Source of the DNA: Bacteroidales bacterium
Lineage (GTDB): Bacteria > Bacteroidota > Bacteroidia > Bacteroidales > WCHB1-69
Assembly: GCA_024400755.1 (NCBI GenBank)
Contig: JAKSMG010000002.1
Span: 124,247 to 188,246 of the forward strand
Direction of reading: 5' to 3'
Length of the DNA stretch: 64,000 nucleotides
The translations under genes were made by a program, and so were the position numbers. Each line of letters opens with the position of its first letter. Within the stretch, counting starts at the first letter, position 1. The notes under the pieces are model-generated. The model made no database searches. It was given only the letters and a program-made list of their open reading frames with translations, and was not told the origin of the DNA. Shown in pieces: positions 8,172-16,500 of this stretch.

Positions 8172-8822
8172 ATGAAGAAATTTTTATCTGTTTTTGTACT
8201 TTGTGTGATGAGTGTTTTCGCTTTCGCACAGAATTATACGATGGTTCCCGTGCAACCTCAGAACAATCAGCTTACCATTGCTGGTGTTTTGCAGTTAAAC
8301 ATCAATCCATACGATCCGAGCGAAATTCAGCTTGAACCGATGAATGGTTGTAAAGTTGCTGTTCCAAGCAATGACCAAATGTACACAGTGGCGGAATTTA
8401 CCGTAAATGAAATGATGAACCATATTACCAATCCGTGGCAATACTGGACCGATCAATTGGCTACGGTTCCGTTTGATGCGACTACAGGTTATGGTTTTTT
8501 GAAATTTTCAAATGGTGATTTCGGCTATGCTCATTTCGATATGTCAATTCCTGGATGGACAGAGTTTGGTTATTTCAAAAGTTCCGTTGGAATTGCCGAA
8601 AATGAGATTACGTTTTCTATTTACCCGAATCCTGCCACATCTAACATTATGTTAGACATTGATAATTTCCGTGCGGTTGAAATATACAACAATTGCGGTC
8701 AGTTGGTGATGACATCAAACGATAAGAACATCAATGTCAGCAATTTGGAAAATGGCGTTTACTTGCTTTCCGTTATTTATAATAATGGCAATGTATGCGT
8801 TAAGAAAATTGTGAAGGAATAA
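8172..8822 (+). CDS. Small secreted protein with T9SS type A sorting domain
   Basis: 216 residues. Signal peptide at 1-19 (MKKFLSVFVLCVMSVFAFA). The central ~120 residues are unrecognised. A C-terminal Por-type sorting domain (about 145-216) shows the usual order: FSIYPNPATSNIMLDI, VEIYNNCGQLV, VSNLENGVYLLSV and a terminal KKIVKE. It should cross the inner membrane by Sec and the outer membrane by the type IX system, and then be released or anchored. Function of the mature part is unknown. It has its own promoter and a strong terminator, so it is a monocistronic gene. Confidence 0.9.
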   Translation: MKKFLSVFVLCVMSVFAFAQNYTMVPVQPQNNQLTIAGVLQLNINPYDPSEIQLEPMNGCKVAVPSNDQMYTVAEFTVNEMMNHITNPWQYWTDQLATVPFDATTGYGFLKFSNGDFGYAHFDMSIPGWTEFGYFKSSVGIAENEITFSIYPNPATSNIMLDIDNFRAVEIYNNCGQLVMTSNDKNINVSNLENGVYLLSVIYNNGNVCVKKIVKE

Positions 8823-8842
8823 GTTTTCTTTTTCGAATAGGA

Positions 8843-8873
8843 CGGCTGGCATAGATGTCAGCCGTTTTTTTTG
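8843..8873 (+). terminator. Terminator of the small T9SS cargo gene
   Basis: Stem ACGGCTG (8843-8849) with CAGCCGT (8860-8866), extended by three further pairs, followed by a T-run to 8873; 20 bp after the stop codon. Confidence 0.9.
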
Positions 8874-8957
8874 TCTTTGTGATTGGAAAATTAAACTTAC
8901 GGCAATAGTTCAATATGATACTATCCCCAAAAGTATGTAAAATTCAAAGTTTTCAGT

Positions 8958-8979
8958 TTTTATCGGGCAGCAATGAAAA
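8958..8979 (+). repeat. Left copy of an imperfect 22-bp direct repeat around the fic island
   Basis: Matches 10499-10520 at 19 of 22 positions, core CGG(G/A)CAGCAAT(G/A)AAAA. The two copies flank the fic gene and the winged-helix remnant. Whether they are insertion boundaries is inference. Confidence 0.5.
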
Positions 8980-8995
8980 ATTTTCGGCAAAAATA
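8980..8995 (+). repeat. 16-bp repeat ATTTTCGGCAAAAATA, downstream copy
   Basis: Exact 16-bp match to 10133-10148. One copy lies on each side of the fic gene, in the same orientation. Confidence 0.7.
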
Positions 8996-9038
8996 TGATT
9001 TTATTTGATACAAACCAGCAGATTTCAGACAAAAAACA

Positions 9039-10124
9039 TCACACTAATTCATAATTTGTGCTTCTTCCTCCTTCCGCATTTTTCTTTAATACTCCTTTGC
9101 CAATCAAATCGTTTATGTCATTCAGAGCAGTGTCGCTTGAGCATTTCGCTATTTTCGCCCATTTGCTCGTGTTGAGTTTTCCGAAAAATCCGTCAAAAAG
9201 CATGTTTATCAGTTTCTTCTGACGCTCATTGAACTTCGTTTCAGAATGTTTTTTCCAAAAACCGGCTTTCCGCAGAACCGACGACAGCGTAACACTCGTG
9301 GCTTTTATCGTATGTTCCAGACAATCCAAAAACCACAGCAGCCATTCGGTTATGTCGCCTTTACCTCTTTGAGCAGATTCCAACACTTCATAATAACGGT
9401 TTTTGTCGAGCTGTATCTGATTCGACATGCTGTAAAACCGTCTCGATGTCTCATCCGCCCTCGACAGCAGCATCTCTGTCAAAGCCCTGGCGATTCTGCC
9501 ATTTCCATCATCAAACGGATGAATTGTGACAAACCACAGATGTGCTATCGCCGCCTTCAACACACTGTCATTAGTATCATCTTCATTAAACCATTTTATA
9601 AACCGATTCATCTCAACAGGAACTCTTTTTGGATCAACAGCCTGATAATGAACCGTCTCAAACCCTATCGGACCAGAAACCACCTGCATCACATGCGTGC
9701 GATATTTAGCTACATCTATCGTATAGAGACCACTCATTCCATTGGAAAACAGCACATTATGCCAACCAAAAAGTCTTTCATCCGTCAATGGTGCCATATA
9801 ATTATGTGTGGCGTCAAGCATCATCTCCACCACTCCATCCACATATCTCGATGTTCTGACCAAACCTGCCGTTGGAATGCCCAACCGTCGCGCTACCGAC
9901 GACCTAACCTGTTCCAGATTAAGCATCTCTCCTTCAATCTCCGAAGATTTCACGATTTCAATTGACATGTTTGCCAACTGTGCTTCTTTCTGCAATGAGA
10001 ACCCCATCGATGACAACTCGCCAAGCAGACGTCCCTGCATTGCTCTGACCGCCGCCAATCTGTTCATCACCTTTGATGTGTCGAATGAAAAATTCCACCA
10101 ATTTTCATATTCATGCAAATACAT
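9039..10124 (-). CDS. Fic-family AMP-transferase-like protein (DUF4172-Fic-winged helix)
   Basis: 361 residues from the ATG at 10124 (MYLHEYENWWNF). A longer frame to 10151 would place the start inside or upstream of the promoter box at 10141-10148, so I prefer 10124. The N-terminal ~85 residues match DUF4172 and contain the Fic inhibitory motif SSEIEGE ((S/T)xxxE(G/N), about 60-66). The catalytic Fic motif HPFDDGNGR is complete at about 202-210. The C-terminus (about 285-361) is a winged-helix-like domain (SKWAKIAKCSSDTALNDINDLIGKGVL). Fic enzymes typically transfer AMP to target hydroxyls; the N-terminal inhibitory helix implies a self-restrained enzyme. Target unknown. Surrounded by TTCGG-type repeats that may be operators. 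Confidence 0.93.
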   Translation of the reverse strand: MYLHEYENWWNFSFDTSKVMNRLAAVRAMQGRLLGELSSMGFSLQKEAQLANMSIEIVKSSEIEGEMLNLEQVRSSVARRLGIPTAGLVRTSRYVDGVVEMMLDATHNYMAPLTDERLFGWHNVLFSNGMSGLYTIDVAKYRTHVMQVVSGPIGFETVHYQAVDPKRVPVEMNRFIKWFNEDDTNDSVLKAAIAHLWFVTIHPFDDGNGRIARALTEMLLSRADETSRRFYSMSNQIQLDKNRYYEVLESAQRGKGDITEWLLWFLDCLEHTIKATSVTLSSVLRKAGFWKKHSETKFNERQKKLINMLFDGFFGKLNTSKWAKIAKCSSDTALNDINDLIGKGVLKKNAEGGRSTNYELV

Positions 10125-10133
10125 AACTCTATA

Positions 10134-10217
10134 TTTTCGGCAAAAATACATATTTTCGGTGAATAACCGCCATAATCACCGAAAAATTTTCGGCGAATAA
10201 TGAATTTATTTGCCGAA
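10134..10217. repeat. Cluster of five TTCGG(T/C)(A/G)A motifs in both orientations upstream of fic
   Basis: Direct copies start at 10136 (TTCGGCAAAAATA), 10155 (TTCGGTGAATAA) and 10189 (TTCGGCGAATAA). Inverted copies read leftward from 10183 (TTCGGTGATTAT) and 10217 (TTCGGCAAATAA). The cluster covers the fic promoter and its upstream side, as expected of an operator region, though binding is inferred. Part of the first copy is also the -7 box. Confidence 0.6.
10141..10148 (-). promoter_or_regulatory. -7 box of fic
   Basis: CAAAAATA on plus (TATTTTTG on minus), 17 bp before the ATG at 10124. Its position supports that start over the longer frame beginning at 10151. Confidence 0.65.
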
Positions 10218-10360
10218 CCCCGTCACCGTATATGACCTCACCCGCTGTTTGACAAGTTCGGCCTGACAAAACCGTTTTTCGCCAGATTTACGCACCAGTT
10301 GATAATCGTTCTGTTAGTAACTTTAAGCTTTACCGCCATTTTTTCGAAATTTTCCGCAAC
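10206..10360 (-). pseudogene. Degenerate winged-helix C-terminal fragment
   Basis: Reading leftward from 10360, one frame gives VAENFEKMAVKLKVTNRTI and INWCVNLAKNGFVRPNL. A single frame change near 10252 continues as VKQRVRSYTVTGFGK and a stop. The combined sequence looks like the helix-turn-helix plus wing at the end of regulator- or Fic-type proteins. There is no start codon context, an in-frame stop bounds it upstream (10361-10363) and the rest of the gene is absent. I read it as a decayed 3' end of a gene; parent family not identified. Confidence 0.45.
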
Positions 10361-10498
10361 TTATTTGTCAAAGACAGTGGCATTTTGTATGAACCGATAC
10401 GATTCCTACATTCCTAAATCAAAAATATTCGGTTTTATTGGTGTCCGATAAAACTTTTTTTTTGAGTACAGCAGAAATAACATGGGCAAAAGTACACA

Positions 10499-10520
10499 TT
10501 TTAGCGGACAGCAATAAAAC
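10499..10520 (+). repeat. Right copy of the 22-bp direct repeat around the fic island
   Basis: Partner of 8958-8979, 19 of 22 identical. It lies immediately next to the korB terminator. Confidence 0.5.
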
Positions 10521-10552
10521 AAAAAAGGATGGCTGAAATGACAACCATCCTT
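10521..10552 (-). terminator. Terminator of korA-korB
   Basis: GGATGG / CCATCC stem (about 10527-10532 and 10545-10550) followed on the minus strand by a U-run (A run at 10521-10526); 23 bp after the korB stop. Confidence 0.85.
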
Positions 10553-10574
10553 CAAAAATATTAGAAAAAATTGT

Positions 10575-11609
10575 TTATTCAACAATCCAGGTGTCACCGC
10601 TGTTGAGCAGGTCGTCAACGCAGTGATATTTGCCCGTGGCTTTGCATTCGTCCATTTGGTCTTCATACAATTGGGTGTATGAAGTCTTCTTGACGTTGCG
10701 GATAACGCCGATGGCAACTGGGAGGTCACCGCTCATACGGGCCAACATCATGTGGATGCCGGTATCTTCGGTGGTTTCATCATGAATCATAATATCATCC
10801 ATAGTGATGCCGTTTTCACCGATGGTGACAGCTTCGAGGCAGCGGCCGTTGAAACGGATACCCTTATTCTTGTCCTTGCCGAAAATCATTGGCTTGCCAT
10901 GTTCAAGGATGATGGTGCGGTCGTCACGAACAGCACGGTCGGTAATGGCAGCGTGAGTTTTGTCGTTGAAGATCATACAGTTCTGAAGTACTTCTACCAC
11001 GCTGGTTCCGTCGTGTTGTGCGGCACGGGTCATAATTGATGTCGTGAGCTGAGGAACGCAGTCCAAAGCACGTGCAAAGAATGTGCCTTGTGCGCCCATC
11101 ACCAATTCGCCAGGATTGAAAGGATAATCAATCGTGCCGTAAGGTGAAGTCTTGGTTACTTGTCCGAACTTGGTGGTTGGGCTGTATTGACCTTTGGTCA
11201 GACCATAGATTTCATTGTTGAAAATGGTGATGTTGAGGTCTTGGTTACGACGAACGGCGTGAATCAGGTGGTTGCCGCCGATAGCCATAGAGTCACCATC
11301 GCCCATATTTACCCAAACACTTAATGAAGGATTGGCCAATTTAACGCCGGTGGCAATTGCACAGGCACGGCCATGGATGCTGTGAAAACCGTATGTATCT
11401 ACATAGTAGGGGATACGTGAAGAGCAGCCGATACCTGAAACCATACAGATGTTTTCTTTTTTATGACCGGTTTTAGGAAATGTTGCCAGCAATGAAGCAA
11501 GGATGGCGTGGTCACCGCAGCCGGGACACCATTTTACCATTTGGTCGCTCTGAAAATCAGCTTTTGTATATTCTTTATCCGCTTTGGGAACAAAATGTCT
11601 TTCTGCCAT
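10575..11609 (-). CDS. korB: 2-oxoacid:ferredoxin oxidoreductase, beta subunit
   Basis: 344 residues. The thiamine-diphosphate subunit carries MVKWCPGCGDHAILASL (CxxC at about 29-32), GIGCSSRIPYYVDTYGFHSIHGRACAIATG and the TPP/Mg motif GDGDSMAIGGNH with Asn downstream (NNEIYGLTKGQYSPTT). With KorA it oxidatively decarboxylates a 2-oxoacid, most likely 2-oxoglutarate, to the acyl-CoA and reduced ferredoxin, or runs reductively in anaerobes. The 2-oxoacid preference is inferred from the two-subunit layout. It starts 3 bp after the korA stop. Confidence 0.93.
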   Translation of the reverse strand: MAERHFVPKADKEYTKADFQSDQMVKWCPGCGDHAILASLLATFPKTGHKKENICMVSGIGCSSRIPYYVDTYGFHSIHGRACAIATGVKLANPSLSVWVNMGDGDSMAIGGNHLIHAVRRNQDLNITIFNNEIYGLTKGQYSPTTKFGQVTKTSPYGTIDYPFNPGELVMGAQGTFFARALDCVPQLTTSIMTRAAQHDGTSVVEVLQNCMIFNDKTHAAITDRAVRDDRTIILEHGKPMIFGKDKNKGIRFNGRCLEAVTIGENGITMDDIMIHDETTEDTGIHMMLARMSGDLPVAIGVIRNVKKTSYTQLYEDQMDECKATGKYHCVDDLLNSGDTWIVE

Positions 11610-11612
11610 AAC

Positions 11613-13448
11613 TTATTCTCCTAAAATTTTAGTGAAACAATCTTTTAATTCGCCAACTTCGAAAGGAAGTCCCATGATTTTGTTGTATTGTTTCATAGGA
11701 CATTCAGGGAATTGGGTGCGGAGGTAGCCGGCAAATTGACCGTTGTTCAATTCGCAAACCACGATTTTCTTGTATTTATGCAAGATTTCGCCCGTGTTTT
11801 TTGGAAGTGGGCAAATGTAGTTGAAATGGGTGTAGGCCACTTTCTTGCCTTCCTTGTTCATTTCTTCTACGGCCAAAGTCAAGGCACCGGAAGTGCCGCC
11901 CCAACCGACCACCAATAAATCGGCGTTAGGATCACCTGTAACTTCTTGGTCAGGAATGTAATTGGCTACGCGATTTACCTTTTCTTGACGGTTGTGAACC
12001 ATCAGGGCGTGGTTTTCAGGATCGGTACTGAGCGGACCGTCAGGACATTTTTCAAGGCCGCCAACGCGGTGTCTCAAACCTTCCATTCCTGGAATAGCCC
12101 ATTCGCGAGCGAAAGTTTCTTCGTCGCGGCGGAAAGGACGATAATTAGGATCGTTAGGCGTTGCCAAACGAGGGGTGATGCCTGGCAAGTCAGCTACCTT
12201 AGGAATGCGGAACAATTGTGAACCGTTTCCGAGGTAACCATCTGTTAACAAGATGACGGGAGTCATGTGTTCCAAAGCCAATTTGGCAGCGGTATATGCC
12301 CAGTAGAAACAGTTGGCAGAAGAAGATGCGGCCACTACGATAAGTGGAGCTTCGCCATTACGTCCGTAAAGGGCTTGGTTGAGGTCGCTCTGTTCGGTCT
12401 TGGTTGGAAGTCCGGTAGAAGGACCACCACGCTGTACGTCAACAACTACCAAAGGAAGTTCGGTCATGACTGCTAAACCAAGGGCTTCGCTCTTCAGTGA
12501 CAGACCTGGACCAGAAGTAGAAGTACAAGCCAAAGCACCGGCGTATGATGCACCGATGGCAGAACAGATACCTGCAATTTCGTCTTCAGCTTGGAAAACT
12601 CTTGCACCCAAAGATTTGTGCTTGGCCAATTCAACCATAACGTCGGTAGCTGGAGTGATAGGGTAGGAACCCAAGAACAATTGGCGACCTGAACGTTCAG
12701 AAGCAGCCAACAAACCCCAAGCGGTGGCTACGTTGCCCGTAATGTTGCGGTATTTGCCATCGGGCATTTTTGCGTGAGAAACTTCAACAATGTGAGAATG
12801 GATTAATTCTAATTTCTCGGCATATTCATAACCTTCGCGCAAAACGGCTTTGTTTAATTCAACAACAGCTGGCTTTTTGGCGAATTTGCGTTCCAAATAG
12901 GTTTCAGTTTGTTTCAATGACTTGTTGGTAACATAGAAAATGATACCCAAGGCAAACATATTACGGCATTTTTCCGAAGTCTTAAGATCGGCTCCCTTTT
13001 CTTCGCCAATACGTTTGGTGAAAGAGGTCACAGGGGCTTTAACGATGGTGTATTCGCGTTCCAATTCGTCGGTGAAAGGGTTGGAAGTGTAACCGGCCTT
13101 GGTCATGGCTTCATCGGTAAAGGTGTCGATGTCCACGATGATGGTGGCACCTTTCTTTGCCCATTTCAGGTTGGAGCGGAAAGAGGCAGGGTTCATAGCT
13201 ACTAAGAAGTCGCATTTGTCGCCGGAGCTGTAAATGTGAGATCCAATGTGTACTTGGTAGCCGGAAACACCAGCGATGGTGTTGTGCGGAGCTCGGATTT
13301 CTGCTGGATAGTCTGGGAAAGTGGCAATGTCGTTGCCGCCGAGAGCAGCCGCATCTGAAAATAGTGTGCCGGATAGCTGCATTCCGTCTCCGGAATCGCC
13401 AACAAACTTAACGACCACACTATCTGTTTCAATAATTTGTTTAGCCAT
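11613..13448 (-). CDS. korA: 2-oxoacid:ferredoxin oxidoreductase, alpha subunit (fused gamma domain)
   Basis: 611 residues: an N-terminal gamma domain (about 8-190; VVKFVGDSGDGMQLSGTLFSDAAAL) fused to the alpha pyrimidine-binding domain (about 215-440; GSYPITPATDVMVEL, GASYAGALACTSTSGPGLSLK) and the C-terminal transketolase-like domain (VVGWGGTSGALTLAVEEM). This gamma-alpha fusion is typical of the two-subunit Kor/For family in Bacteroidota. It pairs with korB directly downstream. No TAnnTTTG box is visible in the 52-bp gap to the giant secreted-protein gene upstream, so its promoter may lie inside that gene or the genes may be co-transcribed. Confidence 0.93.
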   Translation of the reverse strand: MAKQIIETDSVVVKFVGDSGDGMQLSGTLFSDAAALGGNDIATFPDYPAEIRAPHNTIAGVSGYQVHIGSHIYSSGDKCDFLVAMNPASFRSNLKWAKKGATIIVDIDTFTDEAMTKAGYTSNPFTDELEREYTIVKAPVTSFTKRIGEEKGADLKTSEKCRNMFALGIIFYVTNKSLKQTETYLERKFAKKPAVVELNKAVLREGYEYAEKLELIHSHIVEVSHAKMPDGKYRNITGNVATAWGLLAASERSGRQLFLGSYPITPATDVMVELAKHKSLGARVFQAEDEIAGICSAIGASYAGALACTSTSGPGLSLKSEALGLAVMTELPLVVVDVQRGGPSTGLPTKTEQSDLNQALYGRNGEAPLIVVAASSSANCFYWAYTAAKLALEHMTPVILLTDGYLGNGSQLFRIPKVADLPGITPRLATPNDPNYRPFRRDEETFAREWAIPGMEGLRHRVGGLEKCPDGPLSTDPENHALMVHNRQEKVNRVANYIPDQEVTGDPNADLLVVGWGGTSGALTLAVEEMNKEGKKVAYTHFNYICPLPKNTGEILHKYKKIVVCELNNGQFAGYLRTQFPECPMKQYNKIMGLPFEVGELKDCFTKILGE

Positions 13449-13500
13449 AAAAGTTGTAATTTTTGATTTGTTAATTATAGTTGTTAATCTATTTTCTAAA

Positions 13501-16500
13501 TTATTTTTCGATAATCATTTTCTTAGTTAAAATAGTATCGCCAAATTGCAGTGTGTAAATATACATACCTGCGGCGTAAGAGCTGGTATTGATGTCAATG
13601 TAATTTTCACCATACAGGGCGTCTATATTTTCGCTGTAAAGTTTCTGTCCTGTGAGGGTGAAGATTTCGATAACGGCTTTACCTGCTTGAGGAACAAGGA
13701 AGTTGATTCTGGTCTTGTTGTCGGCTGGGTTAGGAATGTTTTGGTTCAGAACTAAACCATCACCTTGAACATAATCCTCTACACCTGTTGTTGAGCAGGG
13801 GTGAATGGTGTAAATGTCATTATAAGGATTGTAATCTCCTTCCAAATATACTTTTGCCACAAAGTCACTGAAGTATGCTGTGGAAAATACAACAAATGGA
13901 TTTTCAAATTCGTATTCGACGGTGTCACCAGGCATTAAGTAGTAGGTGATGTGCTCATCAGATGGAGCATCCCAGTGTTCGGTGAAACTGATTAGGTCAT
14001 TACCAACTTTGAGGGTTCCGGTAATGTCAAATTCTGCAACTGGAGTACGTCCGGCGTTAACTACAGCCACAATAGGATGAATAGAGTCTCCCATAACTAA
14101 ACAGTCATCGTCTTCTTCCATCATAGTGAAATCCTTAGGATACAAAATGTCGGCAACGCCAATGTCGGGCAAACCATAACTGAAGTTGACGTCGTCAACG
14201 GCCACGTCCATTAAACGAGTGTGAGATTTTACCATAAATCTAACTTTGGCCACTTCGTCGTTGTCGAGGAACATAACAACACGATTCTTCCAACTTGAAG
14301 AATAAGAGGTTTGCGTAGGAGCCACAACAGAGTCAACGGTAACAAAGTCATCACCTGTTCCAACTTGAACAAGCAGGGTTGCTCCGGCATTGTTGGCACC
14401 AAACATGTGTTCCCAATAATCCATCTGGATAGGATAACCATTGCGGTAGTGCAAGTCGATACAGTTGCTGGTTAAAGTAGTGTAGTAAGTGGTGGATGTT
14501 TGAGACGTGCTACCGGCCACCAAGGCGTATTGATTGGCATCGTTGGTAGGTGTGTGGTCTTGGTTTGGACCAGCATTAGGATTGTTTGGAGATGCACCAA
14601 CCTGAACGTTCCAAGCATAACCAGAATGGTTGCTATTTACTGTCCAGAAATCGGTAAATGGATGTTCAACGTCAGTGATTTCTTCATCAAAGGTTTCAAG
14701 GTGAGGAATCGTGTCAAATGGAGTTGACACAATGATGAATTGCGTTGACCAACTGTCGTTGATAGAATATTCGTCAGATTCGTAAGTTAATGTGGTGGTA
14801 ACGGTATAATTGCCTGGCATACTTAAATCAACATCGTTGATAGTGAATGTCATAGTTTCGTCTGGCAAAAGGGTTCCTAACACATAATCTTGCGTGTAAG
14901 TGTCGGAAGTGATGTCATTGGTAACCACTGCCGTTAAGGTAAGTGGGTTGTCAGAAGACAAGTCTTGGATGTTCATACCATAATTCTTAACAATAACGCC
15001 AATGTTTGCGGCTTCGTCGGCACAGCAGTTGTTGTTGTTGGTATGGTTGGAATATCCAACAACGGCCAAGTCGTCGTCAAATGCCTCGCGAATCATTACA
15101 GCGTAATCTTCAGTTTCGCCTTGGCTAAAGTAACCGCAACCGGAGGTGTAGGCAGCGTTGGCTGCAACGACTCTCATCAAGGTCAAGCCAGATTCTGCGG
15201 TTTCCGGAATCGTGATCACACCTTCGGAAGTGGCATTTTCTGGGTGTTGACTGTTGAATGAGTTCTGAGTGATGCTGAGTGCTCTTTCATTGGCGGCACC
15301 GGTCAAATCCCAAGAACCGTTTCTGTTATAATCAATAAAGAAGTACTTGAATAATTTAGTGCCACTGTTGCCGGTAAATGAGTTGGTCATACTGGCAGTA
15401 TAGGTTTGACCCTTTACTAAAATCGCAGGAAGTACGGTTTGTGTGTAATCGGTATAACCAACGCTGTCGGCACTGTTAAATGGACTCCAGTCGCTTGGAA
15501 GCGGCACGTTGTCAATTCCACCAAATTGGATGTTGGCAATGCAAGGACTGTAAACCGTCATAGCTCCAGAAGCACAAATTTCCTTGGCCAATAAAATGGT
15601 TACCGTGTCATTGTCGTGGTGGGTATCGCTGGTACAAGTAACATATACCTTGAAAGGAGTGGGGAAGTAGATGTCGGTTAAGTCAACGTGTGTGGCAAAG
15701 GTGTAAGTGATGGTGTCATTGCTTGGAACAGCTGTTGGGTTGTTAACTTCAACAGGAGCTTCATCAGCTAATTGATAGCTGATCTTATAGTTTGAAGCTG
15801 TATTTCCACCGTGGTTGGCCACGTGAACCTTTACGGTTTCGTTGTTGGTGTAAGCGGCGTTTGGCGTAACCGGTGTGACGATATCTACAACTTCCAAATC
15901 TACGGCAGGAACATTGGTGTTGACGGTAATCACACCTCTTTGAGCTGATTCACAAGCATAGCTGATGCCAAATTTGGTGTTGAAACGCAAAGTTCCTTGA
16001 GTATAGGTATAAGCTGATGCAGGATTGAAGTTGTTGTCATTGGCATAATATACAACACGCTTGTTGTAGGTCGAGTTCGGAATATTTGGAACGGTTGTTG
16101 ATTTGAAGGCAGGTGCCGTATAACCTTCGGTGTTGGCACTTCCATCGTGTTCGGTAATCAATAACAAGTTGTCACCCGTGTAATGGAATCCTCCAGGAAT
16201 GACGATGGTGTACCATCCCGTATGACTCAGATCCACATATCCTTCTGCAATAACTTGTGCGTTTTCGATGATGTTGTTCCACTTATTATGATAAACAGTA
16301 TTTAACAATGCTGGAGTTAAGTTCGGATAGGTTATACCACCAACGGTAGTTTTCAGGGCATTGTCGTTCTTCAGATATAATTTCATAGGAATGTTTCCAT
16401 TGCCAGCCGTTTGAACGAAAATTGAAAGCGTATCAATGATGCCTTCGCTGAAACCTAAGTCGGTAGCCGTGTACATCACGATACCACGAGAATGTTCTTT

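Noticed and set aside
10361-10574. Continuation of the winged-helix gene upstream
   Set aside because: Stops in all frames; no start or domain could be extended beyond the fragment at 10206-10360.
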